In this document: positions 21,413 to 33,299 of the stretch, piece by piece
Layout of the letters: every line of letters starts with the position of its first letter
Numbering within the stretch: the first letter of the stretch is position 1
Assembly: GCA_016800925.1 (NCBI GenBank)
Contig: JABCPU010000023.1
Coordinates: forward strand, 186,001 to 250,000
Reading direction: 5' to 3'
DNA: 64,000 nucleotides
From: Suillus spraguei
Lineage: Eukaryota; Basidiomycota; Agaricomycetes; Boletales; Suillaceae
Made by a program: the position numbers and the translations under genes
Notes under the pieces: model-generated
Databases searched by the model: none
What the model saw: the letters and a program-made list of their open reading frames with translations, nothing else
What the model was told of the DNA's origin: nothing

Positions 21413-22860
21413 CTATGCAGTGGAGGGTGGGATTTGATGTTGCAAACGCCGGAGTTGAATGTCATTTAGTGGAGTGCGTAGGCGTAGCTGAGGTTGCCAA
21501 CTACCCTTGGAGATGTGATGCAGGGACACTAAGATAAGGTCCTCCACTCTGATGTAGCGTGATCCGACCCTCCACCTACGATCTGCTTCCATCTCCATAC
21601 GTTCTTTTTCCTTTTCCTGGAATGAATGTGAGATATGGTTTGAGGATGATGCACAAAGATCGCGAAGCGTACTTCGATAAATCGTTTTACGCAGTTGGCG
21701 ATATTTTTAGCCAATTTAGCTCTGGTGATGGGACCTTTCGGACTCTTGAAGTCCATCGTAGGGATCTGCTTTGTCCATGCACGGTACCCTGGCCACTAAA
21801 GGCGTGAAGGTGAGGAAACTATCAAGCCAACGAAAAATTAAGATACCTGAAGCCGGATAGACACAGAGGGTCCGCAGTTCTCAAACATATTATCATCTTT
21901 ATCGTTAAGGTCTTTCATCTTAGCTTTTATGGCATCATCGAGTGCTACACCCCATTGGTCGGGATGTGTTGTCTTAAAGATGATGGGCTCCTTAAGATCG
22001 GCTTTCTCGATATAGCGGACACGATCTGCCTCTGTGTATGGTTGGTATATTGACTGAGGAATGTAGATGGCGGTGCCTGTGGCGATGATCGCGAGATCGC
22101 GAATGGCCTTCCATTTTACGACATGTTCCATTGGTTGAGGAGCATCTTCCTGTATGCATTCACCTTTAACGACGTATACAACAACAACTGAATCGATTGC
22201 CACGAACCTCGTCATCGTCGAAAGTCTGCATCAAAGACCCCTCATCAGAACTACCAATAGCAATGGGCGAATTAGGAGACATTGGGGAGGGAATAGGGGA
22301 CAGGCCCTTCGGATTCTGACATATTAATTGTAATGAATCTTAGTGCAATTGGTTTATCAAGACATACTGAAGGTGAGAATGCAGGATACGGAACGTTTGA
22401 TGGAGATAATGGAGTTCCTGGAGGTTGAAAGACATGAAGGCGACCATCTGCTGTCCAAGAGTAAGAGGGAGTCTGCGGCATTATTGACCCTGCTGAAGTC
22501 GTTGAAGAAGAGTCAGAGATCGATAATCGTGGTGGACCAAGAGTTTTGGTATCAATCCGAGGAAGCCCATTCCTAGTAGCATCCTGAAGTAATCCAGGGA
22601 ACGGTACAGTGTACTCGAACGGTGGCTGACCAGGGAATTCTTGAGTTGCAAAGCCATACGTATTCAATTGACCGATTTGCTGTATATTTCGGTGTTAAGC
22701 AAGACGAAAACCATACTAAAACATCACACACATGAGTAGAATATGGAGATCTTGACTGTTGCTGTCCGAAGTCCATGCCGTCCCACGACAAATCGAAAGG
22801 GGCATCAACTTCTGAGCCGCATACGTTGGGGTAGCCGTTGAATGAAGGTGCGCCACTCAT
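21413..22860 (-). CDS. Uncharacterised Agaricomycete family protein, copy C
   Basis: Third paralogue. It starts MSGAPSFNGYPNVCGSEVDA at 22860, and a second exon includes ATQEFPGQPPFEYTVPFPG and NGLPRIDTKTLGPPRLSIS. The core exon has VVKWKAIRDLAIIATGTAIY, IPQSIYQPYTEADRVRYIEK and GPSVSIRLQ, followed after an intron by TMDFKSPKGPITRAKLAKNI and CVKRFIE. The last exon carries RRWRVGSRYIRVEDLILVSL and GSWQPQLRL. It keeps an extra N-terminal segment relative to copy B. No clear break was seen, although the join near 22215-22270 needs an intron that I could not pin exactly. Function unknown. Confidence 0.62.
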
Positions 22861-23115
22861 GAGGAGATATCAAGCAAGAAAGATGGTGACCAGTCAGGAG
22901 CCCAATTTATACTGGAAATGACATAGAAAATACAGCAAGTCCATAGTTGCTGTGCAGAGCCAAGGGGTGTGGCCGATTAAAGCGGCCGGAGCGCCCGTCC
23001 TAAAGAGATTATCAGAAATGACGATATACACTTGATGGATGAGTAGTGGTAAGCGAAAGGGGGACCTATACCAATACTGCTAAACAGTACCATCGCAAGT
23101 ATACTAATCATCATA

Positions 23116-23481
23116 TTACACTATGGGGAACATAGTATTAGTTTCCGCGGTCCGGCTGGTAAGCGCGCTGGTGAGATGGTGGCTTCTAAACGGAACGTCG
23201 ACACAGAAATGGACAGTGGCCCATTCCAGATGGGTCCAACTTCGCGGAACATCTAGGAACGGCAACCAAGCCATGGCTGAGCGCTGTGGAGAGGTCACCA
23301 AAATAAGTTTGTTTGTCACAACCATGGCTAGAGAACCGCTGCTGTGGTGCCAATGAGATTTAGATAGTGCCACTCGATAGCATAGTTGAACTGCCCCGCC
23401 ACATGTCAGTGCCCCAATAATAAGTCCGTTCCAGGTAGATTCATTTTGCTTGAGAGATGGGAAGAAAGTATGTATATCCAT
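23116..23481 (-). CDS. Possible single-exon protein divergent from LEO1
   Basis: An uninterrupted frame beginning MDIHTFFPSLKQNESTWNG, followed by a hydrophobic segment (LIIGALTCGGAVQLCYRVAL) and later VPRSWTHLEWATVHFCVDVP, about 121 residues. It sits head to head with LEO1, about 190 bp away. The sequence looks protein-like and could be a small membrane protein, but I recognise no family and the frame could be fortuitous. Confidence 0.33.
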   Translation of the reverse strand: MDIHTFFPSLKQNESTWNGLIIGALTCGGAVQLCYRVALSKSHWHHSSGSLAMVVTNKLILVTSPQRSAMAWLPFLDVPRSWTHLEWATVHFCVDVPFRSHHLTSALTSRTAETNTMFPIV

Positions 23482-23674
23482 TGAAATATTTTGACAGCAT
23501 TTGTGAATTCGTCGAACCTGAGAGTGCCAACTGGCAGTGCACACGATTTCCCTTTTTAAGAATAAGTTTTGTAAAGTTCAAACTTCCCGAAGAAGCTGGA
23601 GTCTCATTGCTCGAGCTCAATTCACACTTGAAGGGACAACTTACTTAGTCTAACAAGTCAAACACAAACCTAAC

Positions 23675-25464
23675 ATGTCATCCCTCGCTGGTGCCTTGGA
23701 CCAGCCAGCGAGCTACAGCCATGGTTATTCTGACGAACTACTACTTGCCAACCCAGGAGTATTCAGTGACCGAGATGTAGACATGAAACCTCCGAGCGCT
23801 GACGTTCTTCCGAAGGAGGAGGAGGACACCGCGTTCACTTCTGGAGTGCTTGACGATGGAGTACACGAGGAAGAAATGGAAGACCTCTTTGGGAACGAGG
23901 CGGACGAAAAGCATGACGTTACAGATGCGAAATCAGACAGGTAAATGCGCTAGGTTCGAGAACTCTTTGACGAGTACAACTACTATCATCCTAGTGCCCC
24001 TGTTATTACCCCTGCTGAATCAGGATTCGAGTCGGACGATCTCTCACAGACGGAAAAAGAACACAGACAAGCGTTGGAATATCTGGAACCTGAAGAGCCA
24101 GGTATCGTCTTGGAACAGGTCCGAGAGGCTGATGTGCGCATTCCCAACATCCCGGTTCCAAAGAGCTCAGACGGAGATGTATGTAATATCATCTTATTAT
24201 CGTGTCTGTACGCTGAAAGCTGTATTCTATACAGCACTGGGTAATTAGGATGCCAACCTTTGTAAAAATGGACTCGAAGCCTTTTCATCCGGACTCGTAT
24301 ATTGGCCCGGAGCATGAAGAGGATGATGGCCTCCACAATGAGAACATTCGTGAGAAGAGTATGTCTATCAAGCTCAAAGTCGAAAACACTGTACGCTGGC
24401 GATGGACAAAAGATGAATCTGGCCAAGATGTAAGTAATGTAGACTTAATCCTTACACGTCCTCAACGCCTGACCTCCTTATCGCAGAGAAGACAATCGAA
24501 CAGTCGCGTGATCCGTTGGTCTGACGGTTCTCTCAGCCTGAGACTAGGGAAGGAGCTGTTTGATATTACCAAGACTGTGGATACGTCCGGTGGTATCGTG
24601 CGCCAATCACTAGGAGGCACTCAGTCGTCACAGAGCCAGCCAGCAGCATCACAAAACCCGCTTTCTAGCTCAAGGTCTCAAGGTCTAACGTACCTAGTCG
24701 CACAACACAAACGGTCAGAGGTACTGCAAGCGGAAGCTGTAGTCACAGGGTATATGACATTGCGACCTACGGGCATGCAGTCTGAAACACATCGTATGCT
24801 CGTGCGCGCAGTGGGTCAGAAACATAACAAGGTGGCCCGACTACGTATGGCCCCTGATCCAACTATGGACCCCGAGCGAGAGAAGATGGAACTAATGAAG
24901 CAATCGGCTCGAAAATCCAAAAAGAAAACTGATGATACTGGATTTGGTGTACGCAAAAAGAGGTACGGCCAATCGAGGAAAAAACAGGGACACGAAATCT
25001 GGTCGGAAGATGAAGAACCAGAGTATGAAGGTTCAGAGGATGACGATGATTTGAGTGCTTCCAAGCGGAAAGCAGATGAACAAAAGAAAAGGGGTCCCGG
25101 CGAATATCAAGAGGACGACTTCGTGGTTGCGGATGAATCAGACGACGATGCGGAGTTTGATGGCGAGGCTAAGTCCAGGAAGAAGCGGAAACACCGAGAG
25201 GAGGAAGAAGAAGATCCTCTGGATCAGCTTGATGCTAAAATTATTCAGCGCCAGCAAGATGACCGGAAACGGAAACACCGTGATACTGAAAACGACGGAG
25301 GGACAACAGAGGTTGCGGAAGATGGCGCAGAAGCAGGGGAAGATGATGGTGACCAAGATATGGACATTGAAAGCGAGGAGGAGGAGGAGGAGCATAGGGT
25401 TCGGAAAGCTGGGTCTGGCGCACGGAAAAAGAGAACGATGGCGCTCGATGACGACGACGAATAA
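23675..25464 (+). CDS. LEO1: LEO1, subunit of the Paf1 transcription elongation complex
   Basis: Nuclear protein of the Paf1 complex, which travels with RNA polymerase II and promotes histone modification. It starts MSSLAGALDQPASYSHGYSD, has an acidic N-terminus (EEEMEDLFGNEADEKHD), and then the conserved Leo1 core spread over several exons: PTFVKMDSKPFHPDSYIG, IKLKVENTVRWRW, NSRVIRWSDGSLSLRLGKEL, LTYLVAQHKRSEVLQAE, VTGYMTLRPTGMQSETHRML and DPTMDPEREKMELMKQSARK. The long C-terminal tail is strongly charged with E/D runs and KRK clusters, ending MALDDDDE, as usual for Leo1. Short introns lie near 23940, 24180-24247 and 24432-24485. No breaks seen. Confidence 0.9.
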
Positions 25465-25537
25465 TGTTGCAACTACCTGTTTCCGTTCTTTGGTATTCTA
25501 CGTAAAATTACTCATGACATGATATTTTGACAGCTGA

Positions 25538-27618
25538 TTATCTCAGCGTGACTCCAACCTTCTCGCGCAATATGCCCGCTTCATCCCAATATCCCGATGG
25601 TTGAATGCTGTTCACTACATCCTGATTTTCCATGTTACCGTCCAACAAGTTCCGAAGTGCTAATATAGCATGTTCTCGAAGGTCTAGGGATCATAGCTCA
25701 TGAAATCTCGTGTGATCTCACAAAAAAAAGTTGACATACATGGATTCCGTTCGTCCACAACACACATATTCATAATGACAGTAATACCTCCGCATACCCT
25801 AATGCGGTCCTGGAATGTCTTATCTCGATGGCAAAGCACCCCGACCAAACGGACAAGATCTCGTTTTAAATACGAGAATCCATTGGACCCTGCGATTGAC
25901 GATGGGATGCTCCGATCTGTCGTGGGATCTATGACAGGTTTGCCAAAGTAAACGCGCGGAAGGAACGCATCAAGAAGTCGCAGGAGCTCTGAATAAACAT
26001 AGTCAGATGATATGTTCTGTTCTAGCTCGACAACCTAGACGTGCCTATAATACTTTCAGCGGTGCCCTGGCCGTCAGTTGAGCTAGCATCACGGAAGGTC
26101 GCTCCCAAATCTAGAGCGGATGGATCCACAGTCCGCTGGTCCTCGGATAGTAATGAAATTTTAACGATACATTGAGTCACTAGTACGAGTGCCTCGCATG
26201 TTTTTGGGAGTAATAGATCAAGTTCTTGCAGGTGTTCGATGGAACCATTCAAAGGCTCCGAATTTGTGGGACTAATAGCTCTTGTAATCGCTGACTGCGA
26301 ATATGACGAGAGAGACAGGAAGATTTCCGACAACATAGGGCACATATCACAATGTATACGACATATTTGCGATGATTGCAGGTATGAGTCGAGGAGTTTC
26401 AGGAGAGTAGTTTGGTGCTGCGCAATTACTTCCCCTTCACTGCCTCAGAGTATGAGTACTTTTCCGCGGGGAAGAAGAGTATTATACGTACACAGACAAA
26501 GAATTATATAGATCTGGTGCAAAGCCGCCATCAAATAAGTGGGCAAACAAATGATACCTATTGAAGAAAGTCGTTATGAAGTCCCACAACCCATCAGTTA
26601 CAGTTCAGTCACCCATAGTCAAATGCCTTTGCGCCGTCGGTGGATTCCTCCGCGTCGTACAATAGGACCACACGATCCAAAAGCGTTATGCATATTCGGG
26701 CTCCCCCACGTGTCTTCGTGAGTAAAGAACTGGATGTAAGGGTAATCGGCCAAGGGTAAATAGAGTAACCGAGACGTTACGTACCAACGCTCAGAACTAC
26801 CATGAATACAATTTACCATAAGTACCAAGAGTGATAGGATGGTCTTGTGGTCAGGGGAGCCGAGTAAGCGACTGAATGTGTTACAAAGAATAAGCCAACT
26901 CCTGTAGCTCAGCAAGTAGCTGTAGTGGCTTACATGAGAATCACCTGCTCCTCAGGCAGGGTAAGATAAGTATTCCAAAGGCGGGACGTGAGATCCTCGT
27001 TGGTGGTAACAATGTTTGAGAGTGCCTGAACGGCCATCCTAGTAGCCGGGAAAGCTGTAGATGAGACCAACCATCCGGTTTGAATTGACATGTGTGTTGC
27101 AGGATGGGTAGCTCACAATCCGTAATTTGAAAGGCAGACCAGGAGCTGTACAGATGCAGAACACGGCGAAGAGCTGGCTCGACTCCACTTGAAACTCGCT
27201 GGGCCGTTAGGCTATCGGCACCATTTAACATATTTTAGACTCACAATGCGTTCTGCTGGTTCGCTGCAACGCCTGCGACAATATTCCTAGTAAATCTGGC
27301 GATGCTCATTACAAGGATGCGCAACTCTACGACATCTGCATCCGCTGAGGGATAGTCCGCCAGAAAATTCCACAATTGGTGGTGGGATGGCCATATCGAA
27401 GGTTTTCCCGACCCCATACGAATCCTGATTTTTTAATATTGAGTCCTCATGGAAGGTAGCGTACGTTCTCACCTCATATCCCCATCTTTTGCAAGATCAC
27501 TAGCAATTGTATCGAGTACCCTGGTCAGAGACGGGACACTATCCTTGCCGCTCTTACTGAGAAAGCCAGCACAGATCTCGCAAAAGCGGATGTTCAGCGA
27601 ATATTGGTCGGAGTCCAT
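25538..27618 (-). CDS. Ataxin-10 homologue (CTR86-like armadillo-type protein)
   Basis: Recognised by the ataxin-10 C-terminal domain. On the minus strand the exons give YLKRDLVRLVGVLCHRDKTF, QDRIRVCGGI, MNMCVVDERNP and, after an intron, LREHAILALRNLLDGNMENQ, ending VGVTLR at TAA 25538-25540. Earlier exons show the upstream homology region: RMAVQALSNIVTTNEDL, RLWNTYLTLPEEQ and RLLGSPDHKTIL. The N-terminus starts MDSDQYSLNIRFCEICAGFL at 27618. About ten exons are needed and I did not resolve all joins between 25980 and 26900. Ataxin-10 family proteins are armadillo-repeat cytosolic proteins linked to cytokinesis; the role here is inferred from family. The gene is head to head with the BRAP2 gene (186 bp apart), which suggests a shared promoter. 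Confidence 0.78.
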
Positions 27619-27803
27619 CTGGATGTAATGGGATGAAGATAGTCGTTCCTTCTAGTAATGTGGATGAGGAACAAGCTTTTGTTGAAGGTGGCAGCGAGTC
27701 CGCGACACTCAGCTGACCTGAGCGCTGACTCCGCTGAGCACTCGTGCCACGGTGTCATCTCACATTACGCGATATCAATGGGTTGCTCTCGCAAGCCCAC
27801 AGT

Positions 27804-29869
27804 ATGTTAAACGGCTATCATATCCGACTTGCATTGCACAGAAACACCATTGATGATTCACTGTCGCATCCTGACATTGTCGATACGTTCACGCCGAAGG
27901 CCTTATTTCAAAGCTTACCGTTACATCGCCCCAAACCAACTGCCAGAAGGAACGCTTTATTCAACGCAGCTCACAAGGATTACAGATTCGGTCCAATAAG
28001 ACTCGACTGGATTGATTTCGAGAGTACGAATTCTGATATGTACACTGGTAAAGAGAAACAAGCAGGGCGAGGTGCGAGTAATTACATATGTCGCAGACAA
28101 GAGTTCAAGCCGTCTGTTCAATATTTCAGGCCCCTCGACAGCAGAGTTTATCCCTAATACGACATCGACGTCCGGTTCAACGAATTTGCCTGAGGGCACA
28201 GTTCACGTGTATCGTCAATGTAACGAACGGCGACAGAATGGTGTGGATGAGTCTAATGAAACCTGTGCCGCAAGTGCAAGTGAGGCAGCTCCAGAACATG
28301 GCTTCATGCTTGGTGTATTAGCAGTTCCTGCGTGGATGACACCTGCAGACTTTCTCGCTTTCGTGGCGCCCGCTGCGGAGGGTATGGCCCACCTTCGTCT
28401 TATCCGGTGTGCACTTCCATCCAATCATTCACGTCATAAGGCTTATGGGATATTTCAGAGACTGTGTTCCGAATCGCTCTATTGCTGTCATCAAGTTCCG
28501 GCTGGCCGTTCAAGCCCTTGAATTTGCAGAAGCATACAACGGGAAACCGTTTAATGCTATGGACGTAGGTAGTTCAACGTTTCTCTTACCTCAATACTGA
28601 GGTCATCACAGCCGGAGACGTGTCATATCGTGCGTGTCCTATCTGTCGAGATAGATTTAGACACCTCTACTTCCTCAACTACTGCACGTCTACCTCAATC
28701 AGTATATGAACTCCCGACCTGCCCTGTATGTCTGGAGAGGATGGATTCGGCTGTCACTGGTCTCATCACAGTCCCTTGCTCGCATACATTCCATTGCATG
28801 TGTCTTAGTAAATGGGGCGATAGCCGGTATGTTGCTGTTCATGGCAGTTCCTTATCAGCGACTTATGATCATCACCAGATGTCCCGTTTGTCGATATTCG
28901 CAGACACTTCTCTCCTCGCACCCTACATCATCCACCTCGCGTTCACGACCAATCCCATTCGCGAATGCTGCCATCACCTCTCTTTCAACGTGCGTTGACT
29001 GTTCCTCCACTACAAACTTGTGGATCTGTCTGATATGTGGCAATATCGGCTGTGGGCGCTATGGTCGTGCTCACGCACACGCACATTACGAAAAGACAAC
29101 TCATCTCTATGCCCTCGAGCTTGAAACGCAACGCGTATGGGACTACGCGGGCGATGGTTATGTTCATCGTCTCATCCAGAACAAAGCGGATGGTAAACTT
29201 GTCGAGCTTCCTTCCGCTGCGTCCTCGATGGGTGTCAATTCCCGGGATGACGGCACGTTAGGTCCAAGTCACGCGGATTCTCTCAGCGCTGAGAAGATCG
29301 AAGCGATTGGAATCGAGTATTCTTATCTGCTCACATCGCAGTTGGATTCGCAGCGGTTGTTTTACGAGGAACAGACAACGGAACTGAAGACACAGGTGGA
29401 AGAGCTGCGAAACTTGGTAGAAAAACTGAGTCTAGACCTAGCGAAGGACAAAGCAGAAGCGAAGGAACGCGAAGCACAATGTCGTCGTGAAGAGGAAGAA
29501 AAATTAAACGAGGTATACAAAGACAAGATCAAGGCAGAGAAGAAAGTGGAACGTGTTGCAGAGCTCGCGAGGAAGTTTGAAAAAGAGTTGAAGGAAGAGA
29601 AGGCTGTCAGTGAGGGACTTTTGAGGAATCTAACTAAAATGAAGGAGACGAATGCACAATCGGAGGCGCAACGCCAGGAGTACCAGGCTAAGATCGATGA
29701 TCTTCAGGATCAGGTCAGAGACGTCATGTTCTTCTTGGAAGCTAGGGCGAAGATCGAGCAGGAGGACGGTGCGAGTGCTGAAGCGGCTGGAGGCACTGTT
29801 GAATTGCCACCTGCCTCCGGCGCGAGTAGTGGCACGGGAAATAGGAAAAGGAAGGCAAAGAAGGGCTAG
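27804..29869 (+). CDS. ETP1: BRAP2/ETP1-type RING and UBP zinc-finger protein
   Basis: Predicted cytosolic E3 ubiquitin ligase of the BRCA1-associated protein 2 family. It starts MLNGYHIRLALHRNTIDDSL. The BRAP2 (RRM-like) domain includes FMLGVLAVPAWMTPADFLAF, LRLIRDCVPNRSIAVIKF and QALEFAEAYNGKPFNAMD, followed by PETCHIVRVLSVEI. The RING finger is CPVCLERM...CSHTFHCMCL...CPVC. The UBP-type finger follows: CVDCSSTTNLWICLICGNIG and CGRYGRAHAHAHYEKTTHLY, with WDYAGDGYVHRL. A long coiled coil spans roughly 29330-29750 (heptads rich in E, K, L), ending in a basic GNRKRKAKKG tail. Introns (about 28059-28140, 28411-28462, 28567-28611, 28827-28879) join in frame. Yeast Etp1 acts in ethanol tolerance and mammalian BRAP in Ras signalling; the precise role here is inferred. 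Confidence 0.88.
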
Positions 29870-30136
29870 GATGACTCAGGTTGGTGCTGTACAACTCTCG
29901 GCCGACCTATCGTACTGCACAGCATAGTGACATTTAGGTGTATGACTCCTATTATAATTTCGTCCATATGGTGAGGTACAGCTGATATCTTTATTACGCA
30001 GGATGTCTACCCATTATTCATTACTGCCTATCTGCTCCACAGCGTATACTGAGGCGCTGTTAATTTCACAGGATGACACGTGAGATACTGTCGCAATACA
30101 CTCACCCTTCAAAACACTTAGGAGGAGGATCTTACG

Positions 30137-30896
30137 TTACTCGTGCAAACTGTCGCGAGGAATGGAAGCAGATTGAACTAGGCGTTGGCGTAATGCAGAA
30201 TATTGGGGGTCCGTACTGGAAGAAGATGCGGTGGCATCCACTATGTCAGCTTTATCCAAGTCTTCCACAAGCTTCTCATCCCTTGATAGTATGTGCGGAG
30301 CGCGCTCTGTTTTCTTCGTTGTTCGACGAGAGTCCCATATCATGTACAGGATGATCTCTGCAAGGGCAACAACAAGAGCAACAAATGTTGCGAGCAAAGC
30401 TCTCTGGATAAATATTTATGAGCATTAAATAATACCTAACAGAAAATTTATACCCATTCAAGGCGCAGGCCCGTATGTTCACTTGCCCACCATGTTGCAA
30501 ACCCGGTTCCTGCAACGCTGAGAACGCCGTTAACGACCGTAGACACTGCCTTCTTGTCATTTGCTGCCTGCCGGCGCTCGGTTTCTGGATCTTTTGCTAC
30601 ATATGCAGGAAACTTCTTCTCTGGTGATGTTCGCGTGCCAGCAAGCAAGAGACCATGGAATAAGACTGAGGATCCAGCGAAGAGCTCTGCAGGACTTTGA
30701 GCCCTGCTGGTGAGCGAGACCATTGGGATATCTTGAGGAGAATGTAGTACGGGATGACAGTGCTTGGTGATGGTGATATGAAGGCTGACAATTCTACAGC
30801 CAGGTCGTCGGGTAAGATAGTCGGAAGAGCATTTAGAACTTCAAGAAGATGATGCTCTAGAGACACGTTCAGCTCATGCGTTTGGTTCATGCTCAT
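30137..30896 (-). CDS. VMA12: V-ATPase assembly factor Vma12/Vph2 (TMEM199 family)
   Basis: ER membrane protein needed to assemble the V0 sector of the vacuolar proton pump. It starts MSMNQTHELNVSLEHHLLEV (ATG at 30896, or 30890), followed by PTILPDDLAVELSAFISPSP. A 44-nt intron (inferred) leads into AQSPAELFAGSSVLFHGLLL, which matches the family's 'ELLxGSxVxxP' segment, then DPETERRQAANDKKAVSTVV. The two expected membrane spans are VVNGVLSVAGTGFATWWA and LLATFVALVVALAEIILYMI, separated by a second intron near 30400-30450. A polar tail ends SASIPRDSLHE at 30137. It is head to head with the F-box gene. Confidence 0.8.
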
Positions 30897-31096
30897 GTTT
30901 ATGTAACACAAGTTAGCCAGTATGCCCGTGGGTATGCCTGTCATAGTCACGGTAATACCCAATCCACCATGTCGACTCTCGAGGATCACAGTGTTGGTGA
31001 ATCCGACCAAATTTGGTTCAACGCAAGTGCAGTCAGCTTGTATCGATAATTGCATCCTTTCTTTGATATTTTCTGTTGAGTTTTCAAGTTTTCACG

Positions 31097-32681
31097 ATGC
31101 ATGCCGCTCTGCAGTTGAACGATATCATCTATGTAATCTTCTGCCACGTAAATGAACCCTCTTCCGAGTCCGCATATGAACCAGGAGGAAATGTTGGACA
31201 TGCAACTCTTGCGGCTCTTGCGAGGACATGCCAAACATTTCGTGAACCTGCCTTGTATGTGTTGTGGAGAGATCTATACTTTCCGCATCCCTTGGTTTAT
31301 TGCTTGCCATAGTCATTGAGTAATCACGATGAGTGGCGTCTGGAGGTAGGGTCTATATAACAGTAGATTTTTTTTACCTAGCACTAACAGCTGAATACCA
31401 CTAGTATCGCACGAACGCCCTGACCAATCGGGATTGGGAGGTTCTGCAGAAATACGTCGCACGAGTCCGGTCTTTAACATTCCATGTAGCGGCACCTATG
31501 TGTCGCAACGTCTTGAAGGCTCTTCGACAGTCATCTGTTGCTCAGCCGCCCCTCCCGAACTTGCAGCGACTTGATTACCGCCATTTCATTCCCGAAGACT
31601 ATCATCTCCTAGACGTTTTCTTTACCCCATCCCTAACAGATCTCACCATCGAGGTTCATCCTGCCAGCTTTCCCGATGTCTCATTCATCTCACCTCTTGC
31701 CGCTTTATGCCCCCATTTAACATCTTTCCGTCTTTTCGGTTACAAGGCCCACGAACCCATCATGGCCATTGTATCAAATGTCATTATGAGCCTTCCTCAC
31801 CTTCAGACACTTCATTGCGATCAACTCAGCCAAGCAGCAATTACTTTCGTTGCATGGCACCCATCGCTGACCGAACTCGATATCGGTATCCCGAGTGGCC
31901 ACATGTACAATTTTTCACAATTTCAGCATCCTACTCTCCCTAGGATACCACCCTTTTCCCTGATCAAAAGCTTCGGAATGAATTCCATTCGACTGTCCAC
32001 CATCAGCGCATTTATTAAGACGATCCAACCCTCGCCTTTTCATTTGCGTATTACGACAAGCCATGCGTCGTCACATGAAGATTTGGTGGAGTTTTTCAAT
32101 GTCTCATCAAATGAATGGAGATGTGAATCCCTGCAAATTCTTCGACTGAAGTCCTCTCCCTGGCAGCATCCATTGATATAGACACCATCAACCCTCTACT
32201 TCGCTTCTCCAAGTTGCGAGAGCTTCACCTCTTGACGGGCAACCCTATCCGTCTCTCAGATGAAGAGTTCGCTACCATGGGTGCTTCTTGGCCTAGCCTC
32301 GAAGTCATCAACTTCAATGACGGATATGCGCAGGCGGAACCGTCCGTGACTACTCTGCGTGGCCTCATATTCCTGGTGAACAAGTGTCCTCTCTTGAGGA
32401 GCGCTCACCTAGCGATCAACACAAATGTGTTGGAGGGAATAGAGGAGCGTCCTGCATTGATGTTTGGTGCAAACAATCTCCAGTATCTCGTGCTCGCAGA
32501 CACAACTGTCGAAAATCCGAGAGCTGTTGCTTTCATAATCTCTCTGGTGTTCCCGAAGGTAAAGAAAATAGCGGCCGGTGGGTGGCATAATGACGAGGGT
32601 CATTTTAGCAAGGTGAATGAGCACCTCGAGATGTTCAGATTGGTGCGAGGGGGGCGCTGGACTGATTTTGTCGATACGTGA
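31097..32681 (+). pseudogene. F-box/LRR-type protein gene with a nonsense codon and a frameshift
   Basis: The start MHAALQLNDIIYVIFCHV and the following TLAALARTCQTFREPALYVL WRDL are the typical N-terminus of the large Agaricomycete F-box family (substrate receptors of SCF ubiquitin ligases in other members). The reading frame then hits TAG directly after PLVYCLP (about 31309-31311), before the NHDEWRLE and the intron that normally continue it. After the intron, RTNALTNRDWEVLQKYVARV, PHLTSFRLFGYK and the LRR-like middle read on. Near 32110-32175 a single-base shift is required to reach IDTINPLLRFSKLRELHLLT and the C-terminus ending GRWTDFVDT at 32681. Two independent lesions argue for a pseudogene. 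A sequencing error could remove either lesion, though less likely both. Confidence 0.68.
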
Positions 32682-32749
32682 AAGCTGGTTTCAATTTCAT
32701 AGGTTATCGGACTGTCTTATCTTCAACATTTTTGAGCCTTTATCGATAT

Positions 32750-33110
32750 AGCACGTCTTGAATGCTCTCCGACAGCTAAAATTGCTGCGGCTTGATTACC
32801 ACCACCGTGTTCCTGAGGGCGATCCCCCTCCTCGACATTTCACTTGTATCATCCATAACTATTGAGGTTCGACATTCCCACTAGGTGGTTCAACCTCACC
32901 TTATTTGTGTGTTATGGGGAGTCAGCGATATTTTTCAAGCATCTGCAGGAGTTTCTCAGCATCTTATCAAACCAACGATCTTTACAAATTCCTCGAGTGC
33001 AGCCGGACTCTCAAATCGATTCATCGATATAAGTACCATCAAGCACTGCTTCGCTTTTCAAGGCTGCGTTCGATTTGCCGATTTGCCGCGACGTATTTTG
33101 AAGTCCGATC
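32750..33110 (+). pseudogene. Second, heavily decayed F-box gene fragment
   Basis: The stretch at 32755-32815 (GTCTTGAATGCTCTCCGACA...) repeats 31510-31590 of the preceding gene, encoding the LKALRQ...LQRLDYRHF part. Around 32955-33060 further scrambled frames resemble its later part (a 'DISTIKHCFAF' echo of 'DIDTINPLLRF'). Large parts are missing and no frame is open for long. It is a tandem duplicate that has been deleted internally. Confidence 0.45.
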
Positions 33111-33190
33111 TTGTTCTAGTCTTGAACTATTTGTTGGTAGACCTCAAGTTGAATATAATTTTATGTCACAAAAAGTCACAAGTACGGTTA
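33060..33190 (+). repeat. Dispersed repeat, copy 1 of 3
   Basis: Contains TTCGATTTGCCGATTTGCCG, then the word ATTTTGAAGTCCGATC and TGTTGGTA, then GTCACAAAAAGTCACAAGT. The same order of words occurs on the minus strand at 36345-36445 and 53875-53995. No coding sense is apparent. It lies at the end of the decayed F-box fragment. Confidence 0.5.
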
Positions 33191-33299
33191 CTACTATCGT
33201 TGGGCCAGAGTTGCAAAATGGTAGAGAGTTGCAAAACACCTCATAGCACAAAACACAACACATTCTAAACCTCCAACTCTTGGAAATGAGACCTTTTAT

